Made by a program: the position numbers and the translations under genes. Source: JAGRCP01 sp942490705 (GTDB lineage Bacteria; Chloroflexota; Anaerolineae; Caldilineales; Caldilineaceae). Taken from it: 64,000 nt of DNA. This document shows positions 1 to 9,400 of this stretch, piece after piece. How positions within the stretch are numbered: position 1 is the first letter of the stretch; the number at the start of each line of letters is the position of its first letter. The notes under the pieces were generated by a model, which saw only the letters and a list, made by a program, of their open reading frames with translations, was not told where the DNA came from and made no database searches. Location of the stretch: positions 124,001 through 188,000 of the forward strand of contig CALNXY010000007.1 of assembly GCA_942490705.1 (NCBI GenBank), given 5' to 3'.

Positions 1-2
1 AG

Positions 3-215
3 GATATCTCCGTCGCCGGCTTTGACGACATTGCCATGGCCTCGTACCTGACACCGCCCCTGACGACCGTACGCGCCAACGCCCAGGAGATCGGTCGTCA
101 AGCCGCCAGACTTGCCCTTGCCAGGATTCAGCAGCCTGATTTACCCGTTCAAACAGCGCGCGTTGAGGCTGAACTCGTTGTACGCGCTTCAACCGGCCGC
201 GCGCCCACGACTTAA
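3..215 (+). CDS. LacI-family transcriptional regulator, C-terminal fragment
   Basis: The window opens inside a reading frame that ends at a TAA at 213-215 and gives about 70 residues. It begins DISVAGFDDIAMA and continues with a P-P-L-T-T-V stretch. This is the characteristic end of the LacI/GalR periplasmic-binding-like effector domain, where GFDD is near-invariant. The DNA-binding N terminus lies outside the window. The gene sits directly upstream of a sugar ABC importer on the same strand, so it is probably the sugar-responsive repressor of that operon; the role is inferred from position and family. It is cut by the window edge and is not a pseudogene as far as can be seen. Confidence 0.85.
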   Translation, partial: DISVAGFDDIAMASYLTPPLTTVRANAQEIGRQAARLALARIQQPDLPVQTARVEAELVVRASTGRAPTT

Positions 216-332
216 AAAAGGAGGATCAGCAACTCCACCCACCTGAATCGGCAGGTCCGATGAACACCGTATTTGCGTCAGCATCGCAGTGCTCTGCTCT
301 GCATCGTCTATCACTCCTGAGGAGGAATGTAC

Positions 333-2120
333 ATGAACCACCAAAGACTGCGCTGGTCGCTCCTGGCCGTGCTTCTGCTCTTTGCACTTACGCTTGCCGC
401 ATGCGGCGCGCCGGCCGCACCGGCTACAACCGAGGCGCCGGCTGAGGCCGCCGCAGCAGAAGGCGCGCAGGAAGCTACCGAGCCGACGGAGGAAGCGGCT
501 GAAGAAGCGGCTGAGGATGATGTTGTTGCGATTGAAGTGACGCCCACGCCTGTTGCCGAGCTGGAAGGCGAAATCGTCATCTCGTTCCAGAGCAACGATA
601 CCCAGACCTTCGGAGCCCTCTGCGCGGCCTACGAAGAGCTCAATCCGGGCGTTGACTGCATTGTCGAACTCAAGCCGCCCGAAGGATACCAGGAATGGAT
701 TCGCACCCAGTTCGCCGGCGGCGTGCCCGATGCATCGCTGGTGAATGGCAACGTCGTTGCCGATCTGATCAACGACAAGAAATTCCTTGACCTGAGCACC
801 TATTTTGATCGGGAGTCTCCCTACACGGGCGCGCCGTGGCGCGAGGACTTCGACCCGGCAGCGCTGGCCAACATGCGCAATGTGACCACCGGCGAGTGGC
901 CAATGCTCAATGCCGAAACCGTCCAGGTACTCTGGTTCTACAACAAGAGCGCTTTTGCAGACGCCGGCATTCTCGAAGAAGCCGAAGCGCTGGCACAGAC
1001 CGACCGCAATCAGCCGACCTGGGATCAGTTCCTGGGCTGGTGTGATGCTCTGACTGAAGCCGGCTATATCCCGGTGGCGGTTGAAGGCGACTTCCGCGCC
1101 TTTTGGGAATTCCGCATCGGCTGGCTGGCCCGCATGTACGCCGACCAGTATACGCGCGACGAAGCGGAACTTGTCCGCTGTCAGGAAGGCGACTACTGCT
1201 TCCGGCCCGGCATCGACGATCAGTGGACCTACGATCCGACCGATCCCACCAATGACGACGCGCTCAATGTCCAGTTCAACCCCGTGCGCAAGATGATTGC
1301 CCTGCGTGATGGCGATCAGTCCGTAGATGGCGAAAAGTGGCGCGAGATGTACACGAATTTCAAGGAATTCTCTGATCGCTGCGTGCCGCCCGGCTGGATT
1401 GGCACCACCGACGCCTATCCCCTCTTCCTGACCCAGGAAGCCGCCATTCGCCTCGACGGCGCCTGGCTTCTCTCCAACTTTGAGAAGGATATCCGCAGCC
1501 TGGCGGAAGGCACCTACGCCTACACCGGTGAAGATGAGGCCGGACCGACGCCGACGCCTTCGGCGCAGGATCTTGCCGCCGAAATCTTTGAGTTGGGCAG
1601 CTTTAACAACCCGACCATGGAAGGGCCCGAGGTTGATGCCCCGGCCCGCACGATCGAGGTGAACATCGGCTTCTGGAGCATTCCCAAGAAGGATCAGGCC
1701 CAGAACAATCTGGAAATGGATTTCCTGATGTTTGTTACCAGCCCGGAAGGCTATGGCCTCTATCTGGAAAACCGGCTTGATCCCAACAACCCGCAGGGTG
1801 GCGTGAATGGCCCGCCGGTGATTCGCAACGTCTCGCTGCCGCCGGAAATCGCCGCTCGTTATGAGGGACTGAAGCTGATCGGCAATACGGAGAAGGACAC
1901 GGCCGGCACCTATCGCTCGCGCGGCGTCAACGACTACCAGCCGAGCGTGCGCGAATGGGTCGATCTGGCGCAGCAGTACTTCACCGACAAGATCACGCTG
2001 GATGAGTTCCTCGAGCAGTATCAGGCCTCGCTTGATGCCAATTTCGAAGGCATTCTCGAGCATTCTCAGCTCACCCCTGCTGACTTGGAAGATCCGACCA
2101 AGAAGCCGGAAAATCAGTAA
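333..2120 (+). CDS. Sugar ABC transporter substrate-binding lipoprotein (family 1)
   Basis: A 595-residue extracellular solute-binding protein. The N terminus is a lipoprotein signal (basic NHQRLRW, a leucine-rich core and lipobox LAAC with Cys near residue 26), followed by a long Ala/Glu/Pro/Thr-rich linker that tethers the domain to the membrane. The rest has the two-lobed binding fold of the MalE/UgpB type, and it is longer than the usual 420-450 residues. An ATG at 327 lies only 1 base after the GGAGG at 321-325, so the ATG at 333 is the better start. It is followed by two permease genes and a rhamnosidase, which suggests a rhamnose-containing oligosaccharide as ligand (inference). No ATPase gene is present; such importers commonly share one encoded elsewhere. 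Confidence 0.9.
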   Translation: MNHQRLRWSLLAVLLLFALTLAACGAPAAPATTEAPAEAAAAEGAQEATEPTEEAAEEAAEDDVVAIEVTPTPVAELEGEIVISFQSNDTQTFGALCAAYEELNPGVDCIVELKPPEGYQEWIRTQFAGGVPDASLVNGNVVADLINDKKFLDLSTYFDRESPYTGAPWREDFDPAALANMRNVTTGEWPMLNAETVQVLWFYNKSAFADAGILEEAEALAQTDRNQPTWDQFLGWCDALTEAGYIPVAVEGDFRAFWEFRIGWLARMYADQYTRDEAELVRCQEGDYCFRPGIDDQWTYDPTDPTNDDALNVQFNPVRKMIALRDGDQSVDGEKWREMYTNFKEFSDRCVPPGWIGTTDAYPLFLTQEAAIRLDGAWLLSNFEKDIRSLAEGTYAYTGEDEAGPTPTPSAQDLAAEIFELGSFNNPTMEGPEVDAPARTIEVNIGFWSIPKKDQAQNNLEMDFLMFVTSPEGYGLYLENRLDPNNPQGGVNGPPVIRNVSLPPEIAARYEGLKLIGNTEKDTAGTYRSRGVNDYQPSVREWVDLAQQYFTDKITLDEFLEQYQASLDANFEGILEHSQLTPADLEDPTKKPENQ

Positions 2121-2176
2121 GTGATCTGCGCTCTCTCCTGTTGAATGGAGCGGAACGCAAACCCTCCGTCGAAGAC

Positions 2177-2210
2177 GGGCAGAGTTGGCAGGATCTGGCC
2201 AACTCTGCCC
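2177..2210 (+). other. Strong mRNA hairpin between binding-protein and permease genes
   Basis: Perfect 13-bp inverted repeat (arms 2177-2189 and 2198-2210, 8-nt loop) 56 bases after the binding-protein stop. No T-run follows, so it is not a classical terminator. In sugar importers such intercistronic hairpins typically stabilise the upstream message and leave less of the downstream permease message. It also argues that the permease start lies downstream of it. Confidence 0.7.
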
Positions 2211-2252
2211 CGTTCCACGCCCGTTCGGTACGAAATTAGGCGACTCGATATT

Positions 2253-4247
2253 GTGAACAAAGCACGAATTCTGCAACGTATCTGCCTGTGGCTGGGGTTG
2301 CTCATGGCCGGCTTGCTGTGGCTGCCGTCCCCGACATTGGGGCAGGGCGCTGCTTGGCAAGTGGAGGTCGGGGACATCGTCTATAGCGTTGACATCAGCG
2401 ACGATGGCGCGGTGCAGGTGGTCGGCAGCCGAAACGACAGCGTGCAGGCGTTCGACGCCACTGGCAACAGGCGCTGGCAGTTCGAGCCCGGCGGGACCGT
2501 GTGGGGCGTGTCGACGTCAGCCGACGGCGCTTTGACGGCAGTGGCGTCGGAAGATCGGCACGTCTATCTGCTCGATACGACTGGCCAGCCGCTGTGGGAC
2601 TATCCCGGCGGAGAGATATTCCTCGACGTTGCGATCACCAGCGACGGTGCGATGGTTGCAGCCATTGACGAAGGACGAGTGGTACATGCGCTAAATGGCG
2701 CCGATGGCGCCTTGCTCTGGCAGGTGACGCTGCCCAGCGTCGCCGAAACGGTCGCGGTCTACGGTCGCGAGACCGCACGGGTGATCGTGGGCACGCGCGA
2801 TTCTCAAGTCCATCTTTTCAATACGGACGGGACAGAGCTCTGGCGAGCGCAGCTGCGCAACAGCGTGAATGGCGTTAGCGCAGTCCAGAACGGCTCAAAG
2901 ATCGTGGCCGCGACCGAAGCGGGCGACGTCGTCTTGCTGAATGGCGCCAACACGGAGATCATCTGGACGACCACACTGGATGCGCAGCTCAACGATGTGG
3001 ACATCACGGCCGACGGCAGCCTGATCGTCGTCGGCGGTCAGGATGATCTCTTCACGGTCTTGGACGGCGCAACGGGCGACAGCCAGCTGAACAGAACGCT
3101 GGATTCTGCGGTGGAAGCGGTCGCCGTATCGTCTGATGGGCAGTACTTCCTTACCGGCTCCCGTGCGGGGACAGCAACCTTTGCCGACGCCGCGACGGCC
3201 GCCAGTCAATTTGCCGGTCGCCAGCGTTCGCGCATCGCGTGGGCGATCGGCATTCCTCTCGCCCTCACGCTCCTCTTCGCCGGCATCATGACATGGGTGC
3301 TCAAAACCGCAACCGGGCGACGCGTCTGGACGGTGCGAAGCGAGCGGCCGCGGCAGGTCGGCAAGGAGATGTGGCGTCATCGTATTTCGTATATCTTCTT
3401 GCTGCCGACCGTCTCTCTACTCCTGGTTTTCAACTACTATCCTGCAGTCTCCGGCCTGATTCATTCCTTTACGATTTGGACGCCGGGCATCGAGACAGAG
3501 TGGGTGGGGCTGGCTCAGTTCCGCAGCATTGCCAACAATACCTACTTCTGGGTCGGCATCAAAAACGCGATCATTCTGGTCATCACCGGCTATATCAAAG
3601 TCTTCACCGTGCCACTGCTGGTCGCTGAACTGCTCTTTGCCCTGCGCAATCGCTTTGTGCAGTACGGCATGCGTTCGCTCTTTATCATTCCGCTGGTCGT
3701 ACCGGGCGTGGTCAGCATCCTGGTCTGGGTCAATATCTACGACCCGAACATCGGTCTGCTCAATCGCTCGCTGGAAGCGCTCGGGTTATCGAGCTGGACC
3801 CGGGTATGGCTCGGGGATGCGAATACCGCACTGGCCGCCATCATTGGCATTGGCTTCCCATGGGTGAATCCCTTTGCGCTGCTGATCTTCTACGGCGGCC
3901 TCATCATGATCCCGCAGGAGCTCTTTGACGCCGCCAAGGTCGATGGGGCATCCCTGTGGACCCGCTTCTGGCGCATTGATATTCCGCTCATGATGAGCCA
4001 GATCAAGCTGCTGCTCATTCTTGGCTTTATCACCAGCGTGCAGGAGTTCCAGCAGATCTTCCTGACCACAGGAGGCGGCCCGGGCAACGTAACCTACACG
4101 CCGGCCCTGGAACTCTATTATCAGGCGGTCCGCTTCAATAACTTTGGACTGGCCTCCGCCATGGGTACAGTCCTCTTCTTTATCATTCTGGGCGGTACGA
4201 CTTTTTACATGCGCCAGGTGACGTCGGCGATTGAATATGACTCATAA
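2253..4247 (+). CDS. Beta-propeller/ABC permease fusion (MalF-type)
   Basis: Using the GTG at 2253 gives 664 residues. Residues 6-32 form a signal or first membrane segment (LGLLMAGLLWLP). Residues 33-314 are six to seven blade-like repeats of the PQQ/WD type, with recurring D-G-x(n)-LLD and LW units. Residues 326-350 are a membrane helix, followed by a basic cytoplasmic linker. Residues 376-662 are a complete six-helix MalF/UgpA-type permease with the EAA loop (ELFDAAKVDGAS, 556-567) that contacts the ATPase. The propeller would therefore be outside the membrane. The reading frame is open from 2145, but an upstream start would put the 2177-2210 hairpin inside the gene. The GTG has only a weak AGG at 2238-2240. 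The propeller fusion is unusual; its role (ligand or surface contact) is unknown. Confidence 0.85.
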   Translation: MNKARILQRICLWLGLLMAGLLWLPSPTLGQGAAWQVEVGDIVYSVDISDDGAVQVVGSRNDSVQAFDATGNRRWQFEPGGTVWGVSTSADGALTAVASEDRHVYLLDTTGQPLWDYPGGEIFLDVAITSDGAMVAAIDEGRVVHALNGADGALLWQVTLPSVAETVAVYGRETARVIVGTRDSQVHLFNTDGTELWRAQLRNSVNGVSAVQNGSKIVAATEAGDVVLLNGANTEIIWTTTLDAQLNDVDITADGSLIVVGGQDDLFTVLDGATGDSQLNRTLDSAVEAVAVSSDGQYFLTGSRAGTATFADAATAASQFAGRQRSRIAWAIGIPLALTLLFAGIMTWVLKTATGRRVWTVRSERPRQVGKEMWRHRISYIFLLPTVSLLLVFNYYPAVSGLIHSFTIWTPGIETEWVGLAQFRSIANNTYFWVGIKNAIILVITGYIKVFTVPLLVAELLFALRNRFVQYGMRSLFIIPLVVPGVVSILVWVNIYDPNIGLLNRSLEALGLSSWTRVWLGDANTALAAIIGIGFPWVNPFALLIFYGGLIMIPQELFDAAKVDGASLWTRFWRIDIPLMMSQIKLLLILGFITSVQEFQQIFLTTGGGPGNVTYTPALELYYQAVRFNNFGLASAMGTVLFFIILGGTTFYMRQVTSAIEYDS

Positions 4248-4274
4248 TCTGAATCAATTGAGCAGGCCAGACCA

Positions 4275-5168
4275 ATGACAAACCTAACCGAAGCCGTCCC
4301 CCAATCACAGCAGCGTACTGAGGCCAAGCAGCGGACTCGTTTCGTGCCGCGCCACTTCTTCGGTCAGTCGTTGATCGTGGTCGTGCTGCTGATCTTGCTG
4401 CTCCTGACTTTGATCCCGATCGCGGTCATGATCATCTTTTCGCTCAAGGACAATGGACAGATCTACGGGCGCTTCTGGTCCCTGCCAAACCCGGTCCGGT
4501 GGCAAAACTACGTCGACGGCGTGGCTATCATGTGGCGCTACATCGTCAACACGCTCTTCGCTTCCCTGGTCTCGACCGCGGCTGTGATGTTCCTGGCGTC
4601 GCTCACCGGCTACGTCTTTGCCCGCCACCGCTTTCCCTTCAAGGAGACCATCTACCTTGCGATTTTGGCGCTGCTGATGATTCCCGGCGTCTTGACGTTG
4701 ATTCCGGCCTTTGTGCTGGTGCGAGAACTCGGCATCGTCGACACGCGTTGGGCGCTGATCCTGCCCTGGACCGCAGGGGGGCAGGTCTTTGGCATCTTGC
4801 TCTGCCGCGGCTTCTTTGCTTCCCTGCCCCAGGCGCTTTTTGACGCCGGACGTATTGACGGCGCATCCGAATTGGGTCTCTACGCACGCATCGCGCTGCC
4901 ACTGTCCTGGCCGATCCTGGTTACGGTGGGCATCATGCATCTGGTTTCCACCTACAACGACTTCATTTGGCCGCTTGTGACCATCTCCAGTCCGGAAATT
5001 CAGGTCGTATCGGTTGGCCTCACCCAGTTCACGTCCCAGTATGGCGTGACGGACTGGGGGCCGCGCATGGCCGCCTACACCATTGCCACGGTGCCGCTGG
5101 TGATCCTGTTTATCTTCGGCATGCGCTACTATATCCGCGGCATTACCAGCGGAGCAATCAAATCCTAA
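4275..5168 (+). CDS. Sugar ABC transporter permease (MalG-type)
   Basis: A 297-residue inner-membrane protein with six predicted helices and the EAA motif QALFDAGRIDGAS near residues 190-202. It is the second channel subunit of the importer and the partner of the propeller-fused permease 27 bases upstream. Its length and architecture are standard for the MalG/UgpE/CUT1 family. The N terminus (about 30 residues, Gln/Arg-rich) is cytoplasmic. Co-transcription with the binding protein and the rhamnosidase is likely because the gaps are 27 and 31 bases. Confidence 0.93.
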   Translation: MTNLTEAVPQSQQRTEAKQRTRFVPRHFFGQSLIVVVLLILLLLTLIPIAVMIIFSLKDNGQIYGRFWSLPNPVRWQNYVDGVAIMWRYIVNTLFASLVSTAAVMFLASLTGYVFARHRFPFKETIYLAILALLMIPGVLTLIPAFVLVRELGIVDTRWALILPWTAGGQVFGILLCRGFFASLPQALFDAGRIDGASELGLYARIALPLSWPILVTVGIMHLVSTYNDFIWPLVTISSPEIQVVSVGLTQFTSQYGVTDWGPRMAAYTIATVPLVILFIFGMRYYIRGITSGAIKS

Positions 5169-5199
5169 CTTCACCATCCCCAAATGAAACGTGGTTGCT

Positions 5200-7896
5200 A
5201 TGAATCAGACGTTGCGTATCGAAGCATTGCGCTGCGAGTATCTCGCTGATCCCCTGGGCATCGATGTCACCAAGCCCCGATTGAGCTGGACACTCGCTTC
5301 CGACCAAAGAGGCGTGAAGCAAACTGCATATCAGATTCTGGTCGCGTCGAGTGCCGCCGCCCTCGCCGCCGATCAGGGCGATCTGTGGGACAGCGGCCGT
5401 GTCCCTTCAGATGAGACGGCCCATGTTGCGTATGCCGGCGCACCGCTGGCTTCACGCCAGCGCGCGTTTTGGAAGGTGCGCGCGTGGGAAACAGCCGGCG
5501 AACCGTCAGCATGGAGTGAACCCGCGCGGTGGGAGATGGGCTTGCTCGAACCAGAAGATTGGCAGGCGACATGGATCACGCCCGCGATCGAAGAAGACAC
5601 GACCAAAGCCGAGCCCAGCCCGATGTTGCGCAAGGCATTTACGCTCGATGGCGAGATCACGCGCGCCCGCCTTTACGCGACCGCGCATGGCACCTATGAA
5701 GTGAATCTCAATGGCCGGCGTGTGGGCGAGAGCTACTTCACGCCCGGCTGGACGAGCTATCAGACCAGGCTGCAGTATCAGGTTTACGATGTCACCGAGC
5801 ACGTGCATGCCGGCGACAATGCCATCGGCGCCATGTTGGGGGATGGCTGGTACCGGGGCTATTACTTCATCCAATATGAGCGCAACTTCTATGGCGATCA
5901 CCTGGCGCTGCTGCTGCAATTGGAGGTCGAGTATGCCGACGGGCGCGTAGAGCGGCTAACCTCGGATGAGAGCTGGCGCGCGGCGACCGGTCCGATCCGC
6001 TATGCGGATCACTACATGGGCGAGTTCTATGACGCGCGGCTGGCGCGCGACGGCTGGACCTCTGCGGGCTATGATGACAGCGACTGGTCCGGCGTCCTGA
6101 CAGAGGGAGATGTCGACCATCTCCTCGTAGCCGAATGCAGCCCCCGCGTGCGCAAAATCGAAGAGATCCGGCCTGTCGAGATCCTGACCACACCGGAAGG
6201 CACGGCGGTCGTCGACTTCGGCCAGAATATGGTCGGTTTCGTGCGCTTGCAGGTCGAAGGGCCGGCCGGGGCCAGCGTTATCCTCCGCCACACTGAAGTC
6301 CTGGACAAAGACGGCCGCTTCTATGTGGACCATTTGCGCAGTGCTGAACAAAAGGTGACGTACGTACTGAAGGGTGATGGCCCGGAGGAGTACGAGCCCC
6401 ATTTTTCGTTTCAGGGCTTTCGCTACGTGGAAGTAAGCGGCTATCCGGGCGATCTGACGCTTGACTCTTTGACCGGCGTCGTTCTCCATTCGGCCATGGA
6501 GCCAACGGGCAGCTTCACCTGTTCGAATCCGCTTATCAATCAGCTCCAGCACAACATCGTGTGGGGCCAAAAGGGCAACTTCCTTGACGTGCCCACTGAC
6601 TGCCCGCAGCGTGATGAGCGCCTGGGCTGGACGGGCGATGCGCAAGTCTTCATCGGCACGGCGAGCTTCAACATGGACGTAGCCGCGTTTTTTACCAAGT
6701 GGCTCAAGGATGTGGTGGCCGAACAGAGCGAGGCGGGCGCCTATCCCTTCTATGCTCCGTACATCACCAAGGATCCGGTGATTGGCGCGGCTGCCTGGGG
6801 CGATGCGGGCATCATTTGTCCCTGGACCCTCTATTTGCATTATGGCGACACGCGGATTCTGACCGATCATTACGAGAGTATGGCCGGCTGGATTCGCTAC
6901 ATGCAGGGAGTGGCGGGCGAGGGGCTGATCTGGCGTGATGGCTTTCAGTTCGGCGACTGGCTGGCGACCGATCGACCCGACCTGGGCACACCCTTCGGTC
7001 TGACCGACAAGGATCTGATCGGTACGGCATTTTTCGCCTATGGCGCCCAACTGATGGCAAAGATTGCGGCTGTGCTCGGCAAAAGTGAGGACGCGCAGGC
7101 GTATGACGATCTGGCCGTACGCGTGCGCCAGGCTTTCTGCGCCGAATTCGTTACACCGCAGGGGCGCGTGGGGGCCAATACCCAGACTGCCTATGTCTTA
7201 GCGCTCATGTTCGATCTCTTGCCAGAATCGCTGCGTGAAGTTGCGGTACGCCGATTGGTGGCAGATATCGAGGCGCGCGACATGCATCTGGCGACAGGAT
7301 TTGTGGGCACAGCCTACATCGCCCATGTCCTTAATCGCTTTGGCTATCTGGACACGGCGTATGACCTTCTTCTGCAAGATACCTGTCCCTCTTGGCTTTA
7401 TGCCGTGACCCAGGGGGCGACCACCATTTGGGAACGGTGGGATGGGCAGCGCCCGGACGGGACCTTCCAAACGCCCGACATGAATTCGTTCAATCACTAC
7501 GCCTACGGCGCCATCGGTGAATGGCTCTACAAGGTCGTCGCCGGCCTCCAGATTGACCCGAATCGACCTGCCTACAAACACATCCTCATCCATCCGCAGC
7601 CGGGCGGTGGACTTACCTCAGCACGGGCGGCATACACGTCGATCCATGGCGAAATCGTCAGCGAATGGCAGCTGGAAGAGACCGGCATGCAGCTCAACGT
7701 GACGATTCCGGCAAACACGACGGCCACGGTTGTGCTGCCGGCGCAGGCGAGCGCAGGCGTGACGGAAAGTGGACGTCCGCTGGCCGAAGCAGAAGGCGTG
7801 GCCGGTTGGGCCGAAGATGAAGATGCATTGCGGGTAGAGATTGGATCAGGACATTACGAATTTATGATGGCGAGCGAGCCATCGGCGTCAAACTAA
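5200..7896 (+). CDS. Alpha-L-rhamnosidase, GH78
   Basis: An 898-residue glycosidase that hydrolyses terminal alpha-L-rhamnose from glycans or glycosides. It shows the GH78 order: N-terminal beta domains, the Bac_rhamnosid region, an (alpha/alpha)6 catalytic barrel and a C-terminal beta-sandwich. The diagnostic motif DCPQRDERLGWTGDAQ is at residues 467-482, with the acidic pair D472/E473. The second conserved acid, in IWERWDG, is E745. No signal peptide is visible, so the enzyme is probably cytoplasmic and acts on imported oligosaccharides. A GTG at 5191 is an alternative start; the ATG at 5200 is preferred. It closes the importer operon and is followed by a strong terminator. Confidence 0.93.
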   Translation: MNQTLRIEALRCEYLADPLGIDVTKPRLSWTLASDQRGVKQTAYQILVASSAAALAADQGDLWDSGRVPSDETAHVAYAGAPLASRQRAFWKVRAWETAGEPSAWSEPARWEMGLLEPEDWQATWITPAIEEDTTKAEPSPMLRKAFTLDGEITRARLYATAHGTYEVNLNGRRVGESYFTPGWTSYQTRLQYQVYDVTEHVHAGDNAIGAMLGDGWYRGYYFIQYERNFYGDHLALLLQLEVEYADGRVERLTSDESWRAATGPIRYADHYMGEFYDARLARDGWTSAGYDDSDWSGVLTEGDVDHLLVAECSPRVRKIEEIRPVEILTTPEGTAVVDFGQNMVGFVRLQVEGPAGASVILRHTEVLDKDGRFYVDHLRSAEQKVTYVLKGDGPEEYEPHFSFQGFRYVEVSGYPGDLTLDSLTGVVLHSAMEPTGSFTCSNPLINQLQHNIVWGQKGNFLDVPTDCPQRDERLGWTGDAQVFIGTASFNMDVAAFFTKWLKDVVAEQSEAGAYPFYAPYITKDPVIGAAAWGDAGIICPWTLYLHYGDTRILTDHYESMAGWIRYMQGVAGEGLIWRDGFQFGDWLATDRPDLGTPFGLTDKDLIGTAFFAYGAQLMAKIAAVLGKSEDAQAYDDLAVRVRQAFCAEFVTPQGRVGANTQTAYVLALMFDLLPESLREVAVRRLVADIEARDMHLATGFVGTAYIAHVLNRFGYLDTAYDLLLQDTCPSWLYAVTQGATTIWERWDGQRPDGTFQTPDMNSFNHYAYGAIGEWLYKVVAGLQIDPNRPAYKHILIHPQPGGGLTSARAAYTSIHGEIVSEWQLEETGMQLNVTIPANTTATVVLPAQASAGVTESGRPLAEAEGVAGWAEDEDALRVEIGSGHYEFMMASEPSASN

Positions 7897-7970
7897 ATGC
7901 GTCAACGCTAGAAGGTTAGTGAGCACGCCCACGTGCGAACGGATCTACACCGCTCCCCCCGCTTCCAACA

Positions 7971-8030
7971 TTTCAAGCAAACAGAAGTCGGGCTCGTGCA
8001 CGAGCCCGACTTCTGTTTGCTTGAAATAGT
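7971..8030 (+). terminator. 56-bp perfect palindrome plus T-tract, between convergent operons
   Basis: Bases 7971-8026 are a perfect inverted repeat (28-bp arms, centre at 7998.5, self-complementary TGCA in the middle), followed by TAGTTTTT. It lies between the rhamnosidase stop and the sulfatase stop, so it should end rightward transcription. The leftward side has no T-run, although the stem would still form. The stem is much longer than the usual 7-15 bp. Confidence 0.9.
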
Positions 8031-8042
8031 TTTTGCTTGCCC

Positions 8043-9392
8043 CTAATCCGTATAGGGCACCGTACCGGTTTCGTCGACCGGATACCCCCATGCCGCGATG
8101 TACTCCATGCCGGGTAAAAAGTCATCCCCTCTCGCCCGCAATTTTTCTTGCAAGTGCATCTCCAACTCAGCCTGGATGGCTGCATAGTCTGGGAGGTCGA
8201 CAAGATTATGCAGCTGATAGGGATCGGCGTCGTTGTCGTAGAGCAGCCAGGGGCCGTCAAGTGACCGCACGTAGGTGTAACGCGCGGTTCTCAAGCCGCG
8301 ATAGGCGCGTCCGCCCTGAGCAGCCGTCCATTGACCGAAGGGGTGCGGACATTGGAGCAGCGCCGCGCCATCGGACGGATCGTCGCCACCGGCCAGATAG
8401 GTTGAGTAGTCGAGCCCTTCCACGCTGTCTGGAACAGGAATCCCACACAAGCCCAAGAGCGTGGGCATGATGTCGGGCGTGTCGATGCGGGCGTCTCGTT
8501 TCTGACCGGCAAGCCCAAAGCGCTGTGGATAGTGAATGAGAAAGGGGATGCGAATCGACTCTTCCCAGGGCTGTTGCTTCTTCTGCGCGCCATGTGAGCC
8601 GAGCATATCACCGTGATCAGATGTAAAGATGAAGATTGTTTCGTCGGCAAGACCTTCATCGATCAGCGTCTGCCACAGGTCGCCAAAGCAATCGTCCAGC
8701 GCCGAGCAGTGCGCATAATAGCCCGCCAGCCACTGCCGGGCCTCTGCCGCGGCTGCAGGCGGCACGTTCGGCCTCAGGTGGATGGCGTCCGGCTGGTAGC
8801 GCTCCTGGTATGCGTCCGGCGCCGTTTCGTAGGGCGCGTGGGGCGGTCCCCAGGAGAGCATGAGCAGAAAGGGCTTCTCGCCTGTGCGCGTGCGCAGAAA
8901 CGCCTGGGCGTCGGTTGTCTGGGCGCGGGCGTCGTAGCCCGACCATCGTCGCGGCTCGGTCTCATCACCGGCGAAATAGAGCGAGTCGTTATAGTCGTGG
9001 GTGCATTCGAGCACCTTCCAATACTCAAAGCCCTGCCTGCTTTCCGGCGGGATGTAGGCTGAGCGGCCGCGGCCGTCCACATGCCATTTGCCGATATAGG
9101 CCGTGTCATAGCCTGCGCTTTGAAACGCCTTGCCAATGGCCTGCGCATCGTCGGCCAGGTGGACATCATTGACGAAGACGCCATGAGTCAGCGGGTATTG
9201 CCCCGTTAGCAAGGAAGCGCGCGACGGGCAGCAGACTGAGCAGCCGGCGACCGCATGAGTGAGATTAAGGCTCTCTGCCGCAAAGCGATCCAGATTGGGC
9301 GTCTGAACATCGGGATTGCCGGCATAGCCGGTGGCTTGGGCTCGCCACTGATCGGCGAAGACGTAAACAACGTTGGGTTGTGCGTGTGGCAT
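8043..9392 (-). CDS. Type I sulfatase (arylsulfatase family)
   Basis: A 449-residue formylglycine sulfatase of the alkaline-phosphatase superfamily. The active-site signature CxPxR is C54-C55-P56-S57-R58, followed by ASLLTGQ, so C54 would be converted to formylglycine. The metal-site segments FADQW near the start and FTSDHGDMLG in the middle are present. Conversion of the Cys needs a formylglycine-generating or anaerobic maturase enzyme, which is not in this window. No signal peptide is evident. It is the last gene of a leftward operon for deoxy-sugar/sugar-acid catabolism, which suggests desulfation of a sulfated sugar or oligosaccharide (inference). Confidence 0.92.
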   Translation of the reverse strand: MPHAQPNVVYVFADQWRAQATGYAGNPDVQTPNLDRFAAESLNLTHAVAGCSVCCPSRASLLTGQYPLTHGVFVNDVHLADDAQAIGKAFQSAGYDTAYIGKWHVDGRGRSAYIPPESRQGFEYWKVLECTHDYNDSLYFAGDETEPRRWSGYDARAQTTDAQAFLRTRTGEKPFLLMLSWGPPHAPYETAPDAYQERYQPDAIHLRPNVPPAAAAEARQWLAGYYAHCSALDDCFGDLWQTLIDEGLADETIFIFTSDHGDMLGSHGAQKKQQPWEESIRIPFLIHYPQRFGLAGQKRDARIDTPDIMPTLLGLCGIPVPDSVEGLDYSTYLAGGDDPSDGAALLQCPHPFGQWTAAQGGRAYRGLRTARYTYVRSLDGPWLLYDNDADPYQLHNLVDLPDYAAIQAELEMHLQEKLRARGDDFLPGMEYIAAWGYPVDETGTVPYTD

Positions 9393-9400
9393 GGGTACGA

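Noticed and set aside
189..2360. 723-codon minus-strand open frame opposite the first binding-protein gene
   Set aside because: It mirrors a clear lipoprotein gene with good start, lipobox and family motifs. The antisense product has no recognisable domain.
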